Origin: Moringa oleifera
Taxonomy: Eukaryota > Streptophyta > Magnoliopsida > Brassicales > Moringaceae
Reading direction: 5' to 3'
NCBI GenBank assembly: GCA_021397835.1
Contig: JAJFZO010000609.1
Coordinates: 11,224,001 to 11,288,000, forward strand
DNA: 64,000 nt
In this document: positions 45,625-57,600 of the stretch, piece after piece
Numbering within the stretch: position 1 is the stretch's first letter
How the letters are laid out: every line of letters begins with the position of its first letter
Translations under genes and position numbers: made by a program
The notes under the pieces: generated by a model
The model's input: the letters and a program-made list of their open reading frames with translations, nothing else
The model's database searches: none
What the model was told of the DNA's origin: nothing

Positions 45625-48125
45625 AGCACCGAAATGTCCTACAAGATTACTTCGATACTTAAATTATTAATAAAATTGACAGCAAAATGTTATAAAAATG
45701 AAAGATAGCTCAAATTTGTAAGAGAGTACTTAATATTTATACTCAAAAAAGATGCACACCTGGGTTGTTACCTCCATAATTCACAGCTAAAAAAGTAAAG
45801 AGATGTAACAAGAAATCTGTTGTAGTTGATTTCAAAAACTTTTAAAGTGAGTATTTTTAGTGTTATGAGGTTGAAAATGAAGTTCATGGGTTGCCAAAAA
45901 CTAAAACTTCTACTTAAGAAACTGCTTGGGTCACTATGGTTCCCTGAGCTAATTGGGCCCTTATGATACGTTGGACCATATTCTTTAAATTCTAGATTAG
46001 TATGTTTGGATTTATATTATCTTAAGGTGAATTTTTGATCAAATTATAACAGTGTGTGTTATCTTTTTTAAACCCAATATACAATTCCAAAATATGATAT
46101 AATACAAACCTCCATTCTCACTATTTGAAGAGAATCTAAATGATTATCCAAATAAAAAAAATAGAATTATATGGATCTTGTCTTGTTAGTCTTCATTCTT
46201 CATTTATATTTTGATCATATTTCTGGATCAACTTTTGATATTTTAGGAATAGTACTTTATTATTGTTTGTTGATGAAATAATATCATAATTTCTTCATGG
46301 TAACTATTTGTCAACAATGCTTAACAAATTTGATTAGCTTGAAATGAAAAACTTACATGTCAATATTTCACCTGATATGTTTGGATTTAAAGTTCAATGG
46401 CCTATAGGTTATATAAGCTTTTGAACTCCTTTGATTGTATCAAGGCTTCTAGCTATCTATTTTTGTTCATGTTGTTCAAATTCCATAGGTATTTGTTGTT
46501 GTTGGTACCTATTTTTATTGATGTCTATTTTGCCTTTCAAGGCTGAGTGTTTCACTTTGCCTTTTGAGGGTAAAGTGCTTTATTTTGCTTATTAAGGCTT
46601 ATGTATTTTGTTTGCCTTACAAGACTAGGCATTCTACTTTCTTACTTTTTGTGGTTTAAGTACTTTATTTTTGTCTTTTAGATATTGAGGACTTTGTGTT
46701 TGTTTTTTTTAGCTAATTAATTCTGTTTATTGTCTTACGAGGCATTTAGCTTAATTCTCACTTCTGTTTGTTGCCTTATGAGATCTTTGGTTTAATTCAC
46801 ATCTTTGTTTGTTGCTTTATGAGACTGTTGGCTTAGTTCTCGCTTGTGTTATTTGCCCTACATGGCTTTTAATATGGTTCCTGCTTTCGGGTTCTTTTGA
46901 TTAGCTTGCTTGCTTCATAATATAGATTTGTGCCTTTCTTTGCTTTTCTTTTCCTTACTTTTACTTTACTATACTTCATACTTGGTATCACACTACAATT
47001 AATAATCAAAGCAAATTGTGATGAAAAGACTTCCTTTTATTCAATATCATCAAGCCCCTTTCTTAATTTTATTTTATCTACGTGCGAAGATAAATGTCCA
47101 CGACTAATGAGATATTCTATCTCTTCTTTCAAATTCTTACATTCTTTTGAGTCGTTTTTATGATTATTGTAGAATTTGTAAAACTTTTTTCAGTCACGAT
47201 GATTCGGGTCCGCTAGCATTCTACGTAACTTTTTAAGTTTTGGATCATCTTGTGTAATGATCAAGATATATCGTTTGAATACTGTTAAGCGAGTGATCTA
47301 TCTCTTCAGTGAATGATAGTTTTATTGTCTGTCGATATTCGTTGAATATTTAATAAAGTTTTTTAATATTGACATTATCTTTATTTTCTGATTGAGAAAT
47401 TGAATTTGTTTATTAAGCTTTTCATACGTGATTTTGTTATGAGGTATTTCTTCAATTGGAATGCATTTTTTTCTTCTTTTTTATAGATTAAATTTGTTTT
47501 AGAGGATGAATTTTCTTTGTTCGGTCTCCTTGATTATGATGTAAATTTTATAAGTTCACTTCTTTGGTGCCTTCTTCCAAGTTCAATTATTTGGGTGGAT
47601 GGGATGGGTTTCTTGTTGATATTTGATGATTGATGAACCTATAAAGCAAAGTGAATAGCTATTCTAGTTTTTGCCCCAATTGGGCAAGGGCTTCTTGTAA
47701 TCTGTTTGGGATTGATTTGGGAAATGGTTGTGTCATAAGCTAATAGACAAGGATACTGGAATGGGTTTAAGAGATAAGCATCAAATGTGCCGTGATATCA
47801 TTTGATACTTAAATTAGCGTTGAAATTAATAATAAAATGATATAAAAATAAAAAATAATTTAATAATATTTATATTTAAAAAATACTTCTTCTTTTTTCA
47901 TTTTATTTTTGGCTTTCATGATTAAATGAATAAAGAGAGACTCTTTTCATTGTTGAAGTAGTAAGAAATCTATTATGATTGATTTTCAAAAGTTTTGAAC
48001 TTTATGAAGTTGAAAATAAAAATTTGTGGGCTACTAAAAAATAAGGCTCCAGAAGTTACTGGAACTATTGAACGCTTCTGATACATTGGGTCATTTTTTT
48101 AATTTTAAATTAATATTTTAAAGTC
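45625..48125 (-). mobile_element. Decayed LTR retrotransposon, probably Ty3/Gypsy, with most of pol lost
   Basis: Two diverged direct repeats, about 45625-46050 and 47785-48125, share collinear blocks: GATACTTAAATTA, AAGAAATCT-TT-T-TTGATTT, TATGA-GTTGAAAAT, and a TGATAC-TTGG-C-AT block. They look like LTRs. Between them the minus strand encodes a gag-like segment at about 47230-47045: RMLADPNHRD, a stop, KFYKFYNNHKNDSKECKNLK and then EEIEYLISRGHL. This resembles the end of plant Gypsy gag (YCRFH..HGH.TE.C..LK..IE.LI.RG). No protease, RT or integrase was seen. The orientation would make the right repeat the 5' LTR. The LTRs are strongly diverged, so the insertion is old. Confidence 0.6.
46525..46880. 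repeat. Degenerate tandem array with palindromic GCCTTA-N-AAGGC core
   Basis: Roughly eight units of 35-50 bp contain variants of TTTGCCTTACAAGGCT followed by a T/C-rich spacer (for example TGCCTTTCAAGGCT, TGCTTATTAAGGCT, TGCCTTACAAGACT, TGTCTTACGAGGC, TGCCTTATGAGA). It lies within the inferred LTR element internal region. Confidence 0.55.
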
Positions 48126-48479
48126 AAAAATGAATTTTGAACCGAATTATGATAGCATGAAGAGAAGATATAGCAAGAAACTCGACATCGATTTCCAGAT
48201 GGCGTCTGGAACTTTTCAACGGTGAGGTGCACTCATCTAACCAGGCGCGTGGGAGCATTGTTTTTGTTGACAAGTGGGTCTCTTTTCGGGCGGGTTTATC
48301 CGGTTTACTTGAGGTGTTCTTTTTAGCAACGAGGAAATACGGACCGTCTAGGTGTATACGGGTACAACATAAACCCATCCGCATTATCTGGAAATGCGCG
48401 TGTGTCTCAGTCTCTTATCTCCTACACGCCATAAAATTCTAGAAGTCTCTCTTATCATCTAATAAAACCCCCTTGTTCA

Positions 48480-48970
48480 GCTTACTAGGGTTTTATCTTT
48501 ATCGACTCTTCCTCCATTTTCAGAGCAACTATAGCAAGGCGTTGCTACTCCTAGCGAACTCTATCGTCTTCGCCGTACTCTCGTTAGCTCCCTCAGGTGT
48601 GATTTCTCTAATCAGTTGCGTTTTCAATTTTTCACTCGCAGATATCTTCTCAGATATGAGATACTGTCTTGTTTCCAGTTCCGGTTTGGTCTTTTATTTG
48701 TTAATGGAAATGAAAATGAAATGGAATTAGACTTGAAGCCTTCTACTGTGTGGTGTTTCAGCTTCCTTAGAGTTCCTAAGCTTAACCAATCATGGGCTAG
48801 ATACTTTATTAGCTTCGCTTGTGTAAACTTTATTTCTTTCTTTTGAAGTGGGATTTAATTTTGCTTTATTAGAGAATTGGAAGAGTTTATAACCCTTTTG
48901 GAATATGGTTTAGGGAGTTATGTTTGTTATATTTTGGTTTTGGTCAAAGTATTGGAACTTGGGTGCAGGA
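48480..48970 (+). other. Predicted 5' untranslated exon and leader intron of Cpn20 gene
   Basis: A pyrimidine-rich leader ends at CCTCAG (48596), followed by a GTGTGA donor. A GGTGCAG acceptor at 48962-48968 lies two bases before the start codon. A 372-bp leader intron is the simplest model, and it removes several upstream ATGs. This is inferred from splice consensus only. Confidence 0.6.
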
Positions 48971-50420
48971 ATGGCAACAGCTCAGCTAACAGCATCGTCA
49001 GTGACTGTATCAACAAGAAACTTGGCATCATTTGAAGGGCTAAGACCTTCAACTGTCAAGTTTGCTTCTTTTGGGACGTTGAGACCAGGAGCTTTTACTC
49101 AGAGGTCGTTTGGGGGCTTGGTAGTTAAAGCTGCCACTCTTGTTGCCCCTAAGGTTAGTTCTAATCCTTCTGTATGTGTTTTCTTGTTATCCTCGTGTTA
49201 TTTAGGAAGTTTTTTTGTTGGTGTACCATTTCCTGGATGAGGATTGTGGAGATGGGTGTTAATTTTGACATATGATGCTCTGAGTTCACTCAATTTTGAA
49301 TGCTTGCTGACCTGTGTTAGTTTTTATTCTGAGTATGGTTTGTGCTTATAAGAAAGGGCAAACAGGGCCGTGTTGGGTAAATGTGTTTATTTTGGCTCAA
49401 ATGGCTGAAAAAAAAATCTGCGGCTAATGCAATTTTTGGTGCATTTGGTTTGATCACATTTTGGTTCTTAAGTGCTGCTCATAGGCTTATTAATGTTATC
49501 TTTGTTTGCATTAATTTTGCAGTACACCTCGATTAAGCCCTTGGGTGATAGGGTGCTGGTGAAGATTAAAGCTGCAGAGGAGAAGACTGAGGGTGGTATT
49601 TTACTTCCAACAACAGCTCAATCAAAGCCTCAAGGAGGCGAGGTCGTCGCTGTTGGTGAGGGGAAAACAATTGGGAAGACAAAATTGGACATTTCTGTGC
49701 AGGTGATTTTAATAACAGTTATCTTTGTAGTGACCATGTCTCTATTTTATCTGCCACGTTCACTCACAAAGTGTTTATGTTTGGATTAGACTGGTGCACA
49801 GATCATCTATTCCAAGTATGCAGGGACTGAAGTGGAGTTCAATGGTGCAAATCATCTTATCCTAAAGGAGGATGACATAGTTGGTATTCTTGAGACAGAT
49901 GAAATCAAGGATCTGAAGCCTTTGAACGATAGAATTCTTATCAAGGTTTGATTTCCACTGCAGAAATTTATTAGTACTCTGTATCTATTACTGTCCGGGC
50001 GATGGAACTGCTTTGTGCAATTTTATGATTGATTGTGTTTGAATTCTGAATACAGGTTGCTGAGGCAGAGGAGAAAACTTCTGGAGGTCTGCTGCTAACA
50101 GAGGCTAGCAAGGAAAAACCTTCAATTGGCACGGTAAGGACCAGCTTACCTTGCACTTGTAATCTATAGAGCTGTCCAGAGTTGCCAAAATGTTTCATTA
50201 TTTTTGGATATTAAGACACTGTATATGTTGGCATCCCACTCAACAGGTGGTAGCAGTTGGGCCTGGTCCTCTGGATGAGGAAGGTAACCAAAAGCCTCTC
50301 TCAGTTTCCCCTGGAAACACGGTCCTCTACTCCAAGTACGCGGGAAATGACTTCAAGGGTAGTGATGGCTTCAACTACATTGTTCTAAGGGCTTCTGATG
50401 TGATGGCTGTGCTCTCTTAG
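48971..50420 (+). CDS. Chloroplast co-chaperonin Cpn20/Cpn21 (double GroES)
   Basis: Five coding exons (48971-49153, 49523-49702, 49790-49945, 50056-50133 and 50247-50420) join in frame to 256 residues, the usual size. A Ser/Thr-rich, acid-poor plastid transit peptide ([17 protein letters not shown] onward, to about residue 50) precedes two tandem GroES/Cpn10 domains. Domain 1 has [11 protein letters not shown] and the mobile loop [11 protein letters not shown]. Domain 2 has [11 protein letters not shown] and [10 protein letters not shown], and ends [14 protein letters not shown]. Cpn20 caps the plastid Cpn60 chaperonin that folds Rubisco and other stromal proteins; Arabidopsis CPN20 also activates plastid Fe-SOD. 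Both mobile loops keep the hydrophobic tripeptide that contacts Cpn60 (ILL and LLL). Identification is secure. Confidence 0.97.
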
Positions 50421-52063
50421 TTGTCTATTTGAAGGTGCATTATTATATGTATCATCGAATTTAATAGCTGAGCTGTGCCTCCATGGACATGGATTTCGGA
50501 TGTAACTTCACTTGAGATATAATTTTGTTCAGCTTTTGTTCTTGGTACGATTGCTGACTGTTACTTATTAACAATCTAAGATTGCCATTCAGGTTTTAAT
50601 TTAATAAATTGCGTATCTAAGTCGGGTTCTGTTTAGGGGATTTATGGTATATTTGGTTTGTAGAATAGAATAAAGTCAGTACGTTTGTTCCCTAAAATGA
50701 AATAGGAAGGGGTAGAATAAGTATTTTTGAACAATAAGAAAGAGGAAGAATAAAAAAGAAAATGAGTGTTATTATATGTAGTTTATTAAAATAAAATAAT
50801 TTGTAGGTTTTTGGTTAATAAAAAAATAATTAAAATAAATTTTAAAAAGTAGCATTTTTTAATTAAATTAATTAGAATTTAATTAACTTTTATAAAAAGT
50901 AATATTAACTAATAATTATTTTTGTAATATTAATATTATAAATTAATATTAATTAATATTTTTATTTTTTGTAAATTATTTAAAAATAAAATTATTTTTA
51001 TATATAATAATATTTAAACATTTTATTTAGAGCATATTGAAAATGAAAAAATATAATTATCTTTCATTTTTACGGAATAATTTTTTGAAAATTTATTTCA
51101 AAATAATTATTTTAAATTTTTAAAAAATTATAATTTTTTTAAAAATAAATCAAACAATTTTGTATGAAATAAAATAAAAAAATTAATATTTTTGCCAATC
51201 AAACATGTGGTTAAAAAAAACAAACACTGCTCGAGTCTCACAATACTGTTCACATCTCCCCAGAAAAATCTCTGGAGTAAACCTGTTAAGAGGAAGAAAT
51301 ATTACATCTGCATGTTCATCCAAATCTATACAATATAAATCTGCACTTGCTTGAGATAAAAAAATCAAGCACACTTCAAAACGAGCGGAACTGTAGGGTG
51401 AGGTCTTTTGGGGAGAAGTAATAGAAACAAAATAAAATTGTTCTAAGGATGCACTTCATTTTTTTAACCATAAACAATTACAAGGGAATACATGTACTTA
51501 CCATACACTGAATTTACCGCATTATAAGGGTTAGCATCCGTGTGATTCCTTCAGTACCCACCAACAGGGGTAAGGCAAGATGAACAAAAATGAAGTTAGC
51601 TACATCTGGCCGGGTAATAGCTACAACCACCTGTGCATAAATGGCACTTTACATCACATCATTTACAAGAAAAGTGTCAGTCAGCTTCCCATGAAGGATA
51701 TATTTCATATGGGCTGCATTTTGCCCCTGCTCCTTGCTGTACTTCACCTTAAACATTCAAGGCTGAAGTAAAAAAGTGATGTTAATGCCACGAAATCCAA
51801 GTTTATCACAGTAACATAACTAACCAACCAGACAATTGTGCTCCAAGCATTTGATAATTAGGACGATGAATCTTCATGGGCATTCTCCATGGCTCGTTAT
51901 AACTCTTTACCGAATTTGTGGCCCAAGCATTGCAGGCTCTCTCTTCATCTTGAAGAGAATAATCATCACTTAGATTCCTTAACAGGCCTTGAAAAGGATA
52001 CTGAAAACCACGCGTACACAATATCAGAAGAATGAAAAGCTTGTGCCCTAAACCTTGCAGCTT
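50421..52063. other. Convergent 3' flanks with a possible MITE
   Basis: The left part is the Cpn20 3' end and the right part (about 51480-52063) probably the ARF 3' untranslated region. Between them, about 50645-51215, is an AT-rich block with weakly matching inverted ends. No coding sequence is supported. Confidence 0.5.
50645..51215. mobile_element. Possible non-autonomous DNA transposon (MITE)
   Basis: The left end TATTTGGTTTGTAGAATAG and the right end, read on the other strand (TGTTTGATTGGCAAAAATA), share an imperfect TTTGGTTTG/TTTGATTGG terminus, with an AT-rich interior lacking ORFs. This is the look of many hAT-like plant MITEs. I could not fix a target-site duplication, so the call is weak. 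Confidence 0.3.
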
Positions 52064-54608
52064 TCATCGATTAAACGAGGCAGCTGAGTTATCATCATAG
52101 TGACCTCTCCATGCATTGCCACTGTCAGTCCCACTACAAGCCTGATTAGGAACTGGGACATTACCAAGATCTCCATCCAAACTTATTTGCTGCACTTCAG
52201 TGGATGATAGTATCTTTATGCTCTGGACACAGCTTACAAACTCTCTACAAGCAATTACAAAAAGAAAAGTTATAAAAGATAAACAAAACCAGAATACATG
52301 AGAACCGCTTAGACATCAAAGTGTTCAACTTACTCCCAAGGATCATCACCAACAAGTAGTATGTCATTTTCATGATCTACATAAACTAGTTTCCAGTCAG
52401 AGCTTTGTGGATCTTCTAGCTGTCCTTCAATCCCAAACATGCGGGCTAGATCATGCCTGAGCTCATCATATCCTTTGTAGCGGGTGACATCAATTGATCT
52501 CCCCACGGAGCCACGCTTTTGAACCTTCAAGGATTCAAATTTTTCTTATACTAAAAATATTATGGCATAAACAAAACTCCAAAAGGTTGTCCTAGATTAA
52601 ACTCCATTCACATAGAAAGAAGTAAAAAAGAACCAATTATGTTAAGTCAACAGTTTGACAAGAGTGGAGTATTCCAACTCTGCTAACATTGCTCAATAGT
52701 GAACAACTCGAAGACAATCATAAAGAGGTCAAGAAGTTTTCAAGCTGCAATCAATATGCAGTAAGCTTAAATAAAAGAACTAAAACACTCCATAAAAACA
52801 TTTATTTGCTTAATGATAAATTATACAGTACAAACATAGGATCATTAAAAGTTTTCGCATTTCTATAATCACTGACTATGAAAAATTCAGTCCCTTCACA
52901 TATCTTATGTGTAGTTAGGATTCAAGATATACTAGCCCCAATTTTCTTTTTCAAGCAAAATATAAAGAGGTAACTTTTGAAACAGAACATAGAAGACCAT
53001 ACTAGCTGCTTTCAAAGACAAAGTTTGAGGTAACTAAAATGCAAAAAAGAGGACCCAACTTTGAAAGCATGAGCATCAGTATCTTAGTCAGATTTTGTTG
53101 CTCTTATATCCTAGAACAGTTGCCACACTATTAATGGATATCTTGGCAAATTTACCAGTAACATACAATTAAAAAGATAATTGCATCTTAACATATGTAT
53201 TTATTGTCACCTAACAGGGTAAATGAAGGGACCAAACAATATGAAAGTCAAGTAAATATACCCTTCTCAAGACTAAATGGGGTGACCAACCTTTGTATAT
53301 GTTCGCATGCGTTGAGTCTGATTGGCCCACAATCCACCACTTAAAACCCCAGCTTCGTTGATGGCAACATCATTTGAACATCCAGGCTTGAAAGGCATGT
53401 TTGGCACCCCAAATGACTGAGAGCTCAGAGCAGCAGTGGATAATTCTGTCTCAATATCTCTTGGGGGGCCACCATAATTAGAAAGTAAGTTCTGAAGATC
53501 CTTTTGAGAGTCATATCCCCTTGACAGTAAAGTGTCAGGTGTCAAGCCATCAACACTAGATGCAAAGGGAAGGTTGTTCCGAGGATGTGATTGGACATCA
53601 CCATCCAAACACAAGGTGGGAAGCGAGAAATTTTGCTGGATGGTGCCTGCATCCAGGCAATATGATGTTCCAGAAGAGGATGCTTCCAATTGATCAGTCA
53701 TGGTACCTTTGTACTTCAACTGGTCAGAACCTTTTGAACCAGGTAACTCATGTTTGATCCGAATATCTGACTTGCTCTGAAGCTCTTGGAACAGATTACT
53801 TGCAGGCTCAACTACTGAATCAGACGCCAATACAGCTGGACCTTGTTGGTTTCTGTTGAGGAAATTTGATGAAGAAACCTGGCAATTATTTGATGAAGGT
53901 GAGGTTGAACATGAAGGAGCATCTCCATCCGTAAGACCAGAATGGGCTCTAACAGTTTGTGTTTTATTCTGGACCTGGGGATGGTTGAGAGGAAGTTGTG
54001 GAGGTTGCATGAGTGTTGTTGTTGAAAAGCTGTTGCTGCTGAGGGGTAGCTGTTGATTCTGAGTCGAAGGCAGCTGTTGCAATTGCTGGTTCTGTTGATG
54101 GGCTTGCTGTTGCTGCAGCAACTGAGGCTGCAAGAGTGACCCTGGCGGAGAGAGCAGTTGATGCTGCTGCTGTTGCTGCAATTTCTGCAACAGCTGTAAT
54201 TGAAGTTGTTGCTCCGAGAGGCCCTGCTGTAACAACTGTTGAACTTGCGGCTGAGCTCTCTGTGACATGCTTTGTTGCAGCAAATGCAGTGGGGACTGCT
54301 GCAATTGTGTCTGCGGCTGGTGTCTCTGTAAGAGGGTAGGCTGCTGTTCCATTTGTTGCTGAAACTGTAAGTCTTGTGGTAAGGTTGTCAACAGGGATGA
54401 GTTCTTATTAGAAGGGAGGATACTCTGGGAGGATTGAGTATTGCTTGTCAGTAATTGCTGTGGCTGCTGAAGCTGAGACTGAGAGTATACAGGTGGTTGC
54501 TGCATATTTTGACTTGAGATATTGTTGGAGGCAGCTACATTATTATTTACCGAAGCTGGAAGGACCACTTGTTGTTGCAGCTGCTGCTGCTGTCGCTGGT
54601 ATTGTTGT

Positions 54609-54649
<41 letters not shown>

Positions 54650-57600
54650 TGGTTGCTGCTGATGAAGATGCTGCTGCACCTGTTGTGGTTGTTGCAGTTG
54701 CTGCCACTTCTGTTGTAGCAGAGGTTGCTGCTGCTGCTTGTGTTGTATCGGCGTCTGCTGCTGCTGGTGTTGCATCGGCGTCTGCTGCTGCTGCTGCGGT
54801 TGTAGTGGTGGCTGCTGCTGCTGCTGCTGCTGCGGTTGTAGCGTCGGCTGCTGCTGCTGCTGCGGTTGTAGCGTCGGCTGCTGCTGCTGTTGGCTAATAG
54901 GAGTGTGCAACAGCTGCTGCAGTTGCTGTTGATGGGGCCATGCTGTAGGTGGCTGTGGCAACTGGGTAACTTGATTCAGTGCATTTGCTTTGTTAAATTG
55001 AAGGTTTGCAGCAGATAATGCAGGGGCTTGAAAATTCAATAGCTTAGAAGGATCATCAGCGGTAAGGTTATTATGCAGGGTGGTTGAAGAAACCATAGAG
55101 GGAAAGAATCCAGACTGAGCAGCTGTAAACTGATTATTCTGTTGCATACTCATCCACTGAACTAAACTCAAACCAGGAAAAATGGAACTTGGAGCATCCT
55201 TCATCCCAAAGTCATCTCCAAGCCAGGGCATCGCTCTCTTGAAAGCATTCTCTATATCAGAGTCATCATCTGCACCAGCACTTCTAGCTATTAATAATAT
55301 GGAAAATACATTGGGATGTTAATCATAAACAGATTTCCTTGAGTGCTACACTAACTGTTAAAGATTACAAAACTCAGCAAACAAAACTGCTACTCAAATT
55401 ATTCAAAGGTGTCAAAGAAGTCTTTCATTTTGCTTCTGCCGATACCCCAAATAAAGCCCACTACAAACAATTTTAGACATCATGTACCAAAAGTTTCAAG
55501 CATATGTTTTCTTAAAGAACCCTGCCATGCAACAAAAATTGCACAGTTGCAAAATTTGTCCTTGAGGCAGCAATAGCTGGTATACACCACAAAAGTAGGA
55601 AACTTCACAAACAAAAATGATTTACCTGGCATCCCTGGTTGTCTGGGAAATTTAGGTCTGAAGAATGGAGGAGGGCATATGTAGAATGGAGTAACGACAG
55701 GCTCGATTTCCCAAATGGAAACTCGGCTTGGCCGTTCACCAGCAGTTGATTCATCCCACCCAACCTGTTCAGAGTATTAGCAAGGTAAGCTAGAATAGAA
55801 AATTTAATGTTGGAAGTGGAAATCATATTCTGAGACACACATCTATGGTGAACTTGATAATAGTAATAGGATACATAGATTGTTTCTGCTAGTATGTACA
55901 AAAAAGATGAGAACTAGTAAGCATCCAAATAGCTGGTTATCTGCAATAGTATGACCATGGGCATGTTAACCAACCTGTGCTTTTAAAGTAATATTAAACA
56001 ACATCAACTTGCTAGATTTATTATTAAACAGCAAAATAACAACAAACAGTACCTGAAGATTGCGCCACTGCGAATTTTTCCATCGAATAGGATCCAAATC
56101 GCTAATATTAGTAATTGTACCCATATATCTGCGAACACCTGATTCCTCAGTCTCAAACATCATCCGGAATCGCATGCCAATGGATACTTGGGTATACATT
56201 GCTTTATTATACTTGGCTAAGGGAATCACAAACTCAGAAGGGCTAGCCCTATAAAAACCAAATAGATTCTCTCAGAGCCTGTTGCCAAAAGATTATGGCA
56301 TCAGCCAAGAATAGGATAGCAGTACCTTGGATTATAGAATATGGTAAATGGGCTACTGTTGGCAGCAGCATGAGCTGCAGCAGCAAGAATTCCTATGTGC
56401 ATGCTATCACTGGATATGACTGAGGAAGAGAGAGCTGGCTGCTGCCTATTAGCACGTCTTGTACCCAAGAGAAGCTGTGACTTCTCATCTCTACATGTAA
56501 ACAAATAATCTAATAAATTAATTGGAGACATCATAAGCAAGCTCGAACCTCTTTTCAATGAATATCTATCTAATACCTTATGAAAAGAACGGAATCGCCA
56601 GCGAACAGTCTTTTAGTGCTAACAAAGACACTCCAACCCGTGGTCAGCAGGTGTCTTTTTGGTTGGCCTGCAAATACATTACATGTAGCTTTAACATATT
56701 CTTGCACTTGTTTCTAAATAAAATAACTGGACTAGCCACAACCCTCACCAGTTGGCGTAGGTGCCTCTAACTTAGATGTAATACATCAATTCTTTAACAT
56801 TCATTTAAACAAATTCATATGCTAGTTTCTAGATCTCCACGAGGTATTACTGTCAAAGAAGAAAGTGAACTTACAATCAATACATTGACAGAGACAGAAA
56901 GATGACCTTTCGTATTTCAGACATAAATAATCACAGAAAACATCACAATTAGTAACCAGGACACGAACAGAGAGTAGCAACAAAAGACAACAGGACTTTC
57001 ATGGTCACGTATCTTATCCATTGAATCAAAGAGGAGAAAGCATGCAAACTATTCTTTTCAACTTGTCACTGCATAATTTAAGGCTCATTCATCATCAAAT
57101 CCTGATTCATTATTGTGCCAATTACTATTTTAACCATACAGATGGTTCAACTTGCTAAGAAATTACAAAACAAAACTACAAATAGAAGCTTAAACTCTTT
57201 ACGCGTGATACAAACAATACAGGCAAATGAACATAGAACAAACTAATGAATTATCTATCCATAATAAAATTCCAAAACTGAATTCTATAAAACAATATAC
57301 TACAGACAAGTGATAGAACAAACCAAGATCACTTTGCATCATAAATCAAGATTCAGTCTAGTACCACCAGCAAGCAAAATGATGGCTTAAGTTCAATGTC
57401 TATAACAGAGCACTAATGGAGGCAATAACAGCATATACATGAGAACGTAAAAGAGAAATAGGAACCATTGAAGAGGCAATACCTCGATAAATATGCCTAA
57501 AAGTCCATGTATTGTCATGTAAATCCTTGGCTACAAGCTCTTGAGCAGGTGGTTGCATTGAGTAGTCCTATCAAATATCTCTATAGTAAGTACCAAAAAG

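Noticed and set aside
49472..49789. Single-frame ORF with a hydrophobic start within the Cpn20 gene
   Set aside because: The hydrophobic ends are intron translations; only 49523-49702 is exon.
54445..54932. Long + strand ORFs rich in Ala/Val (54445-54897) and in Cys (54738-54932)
   Set aside because: They are antisense readings of the CAG/CAA repeats of the ARF exon, which is open in its own frame and carries ARF domains on both sides.
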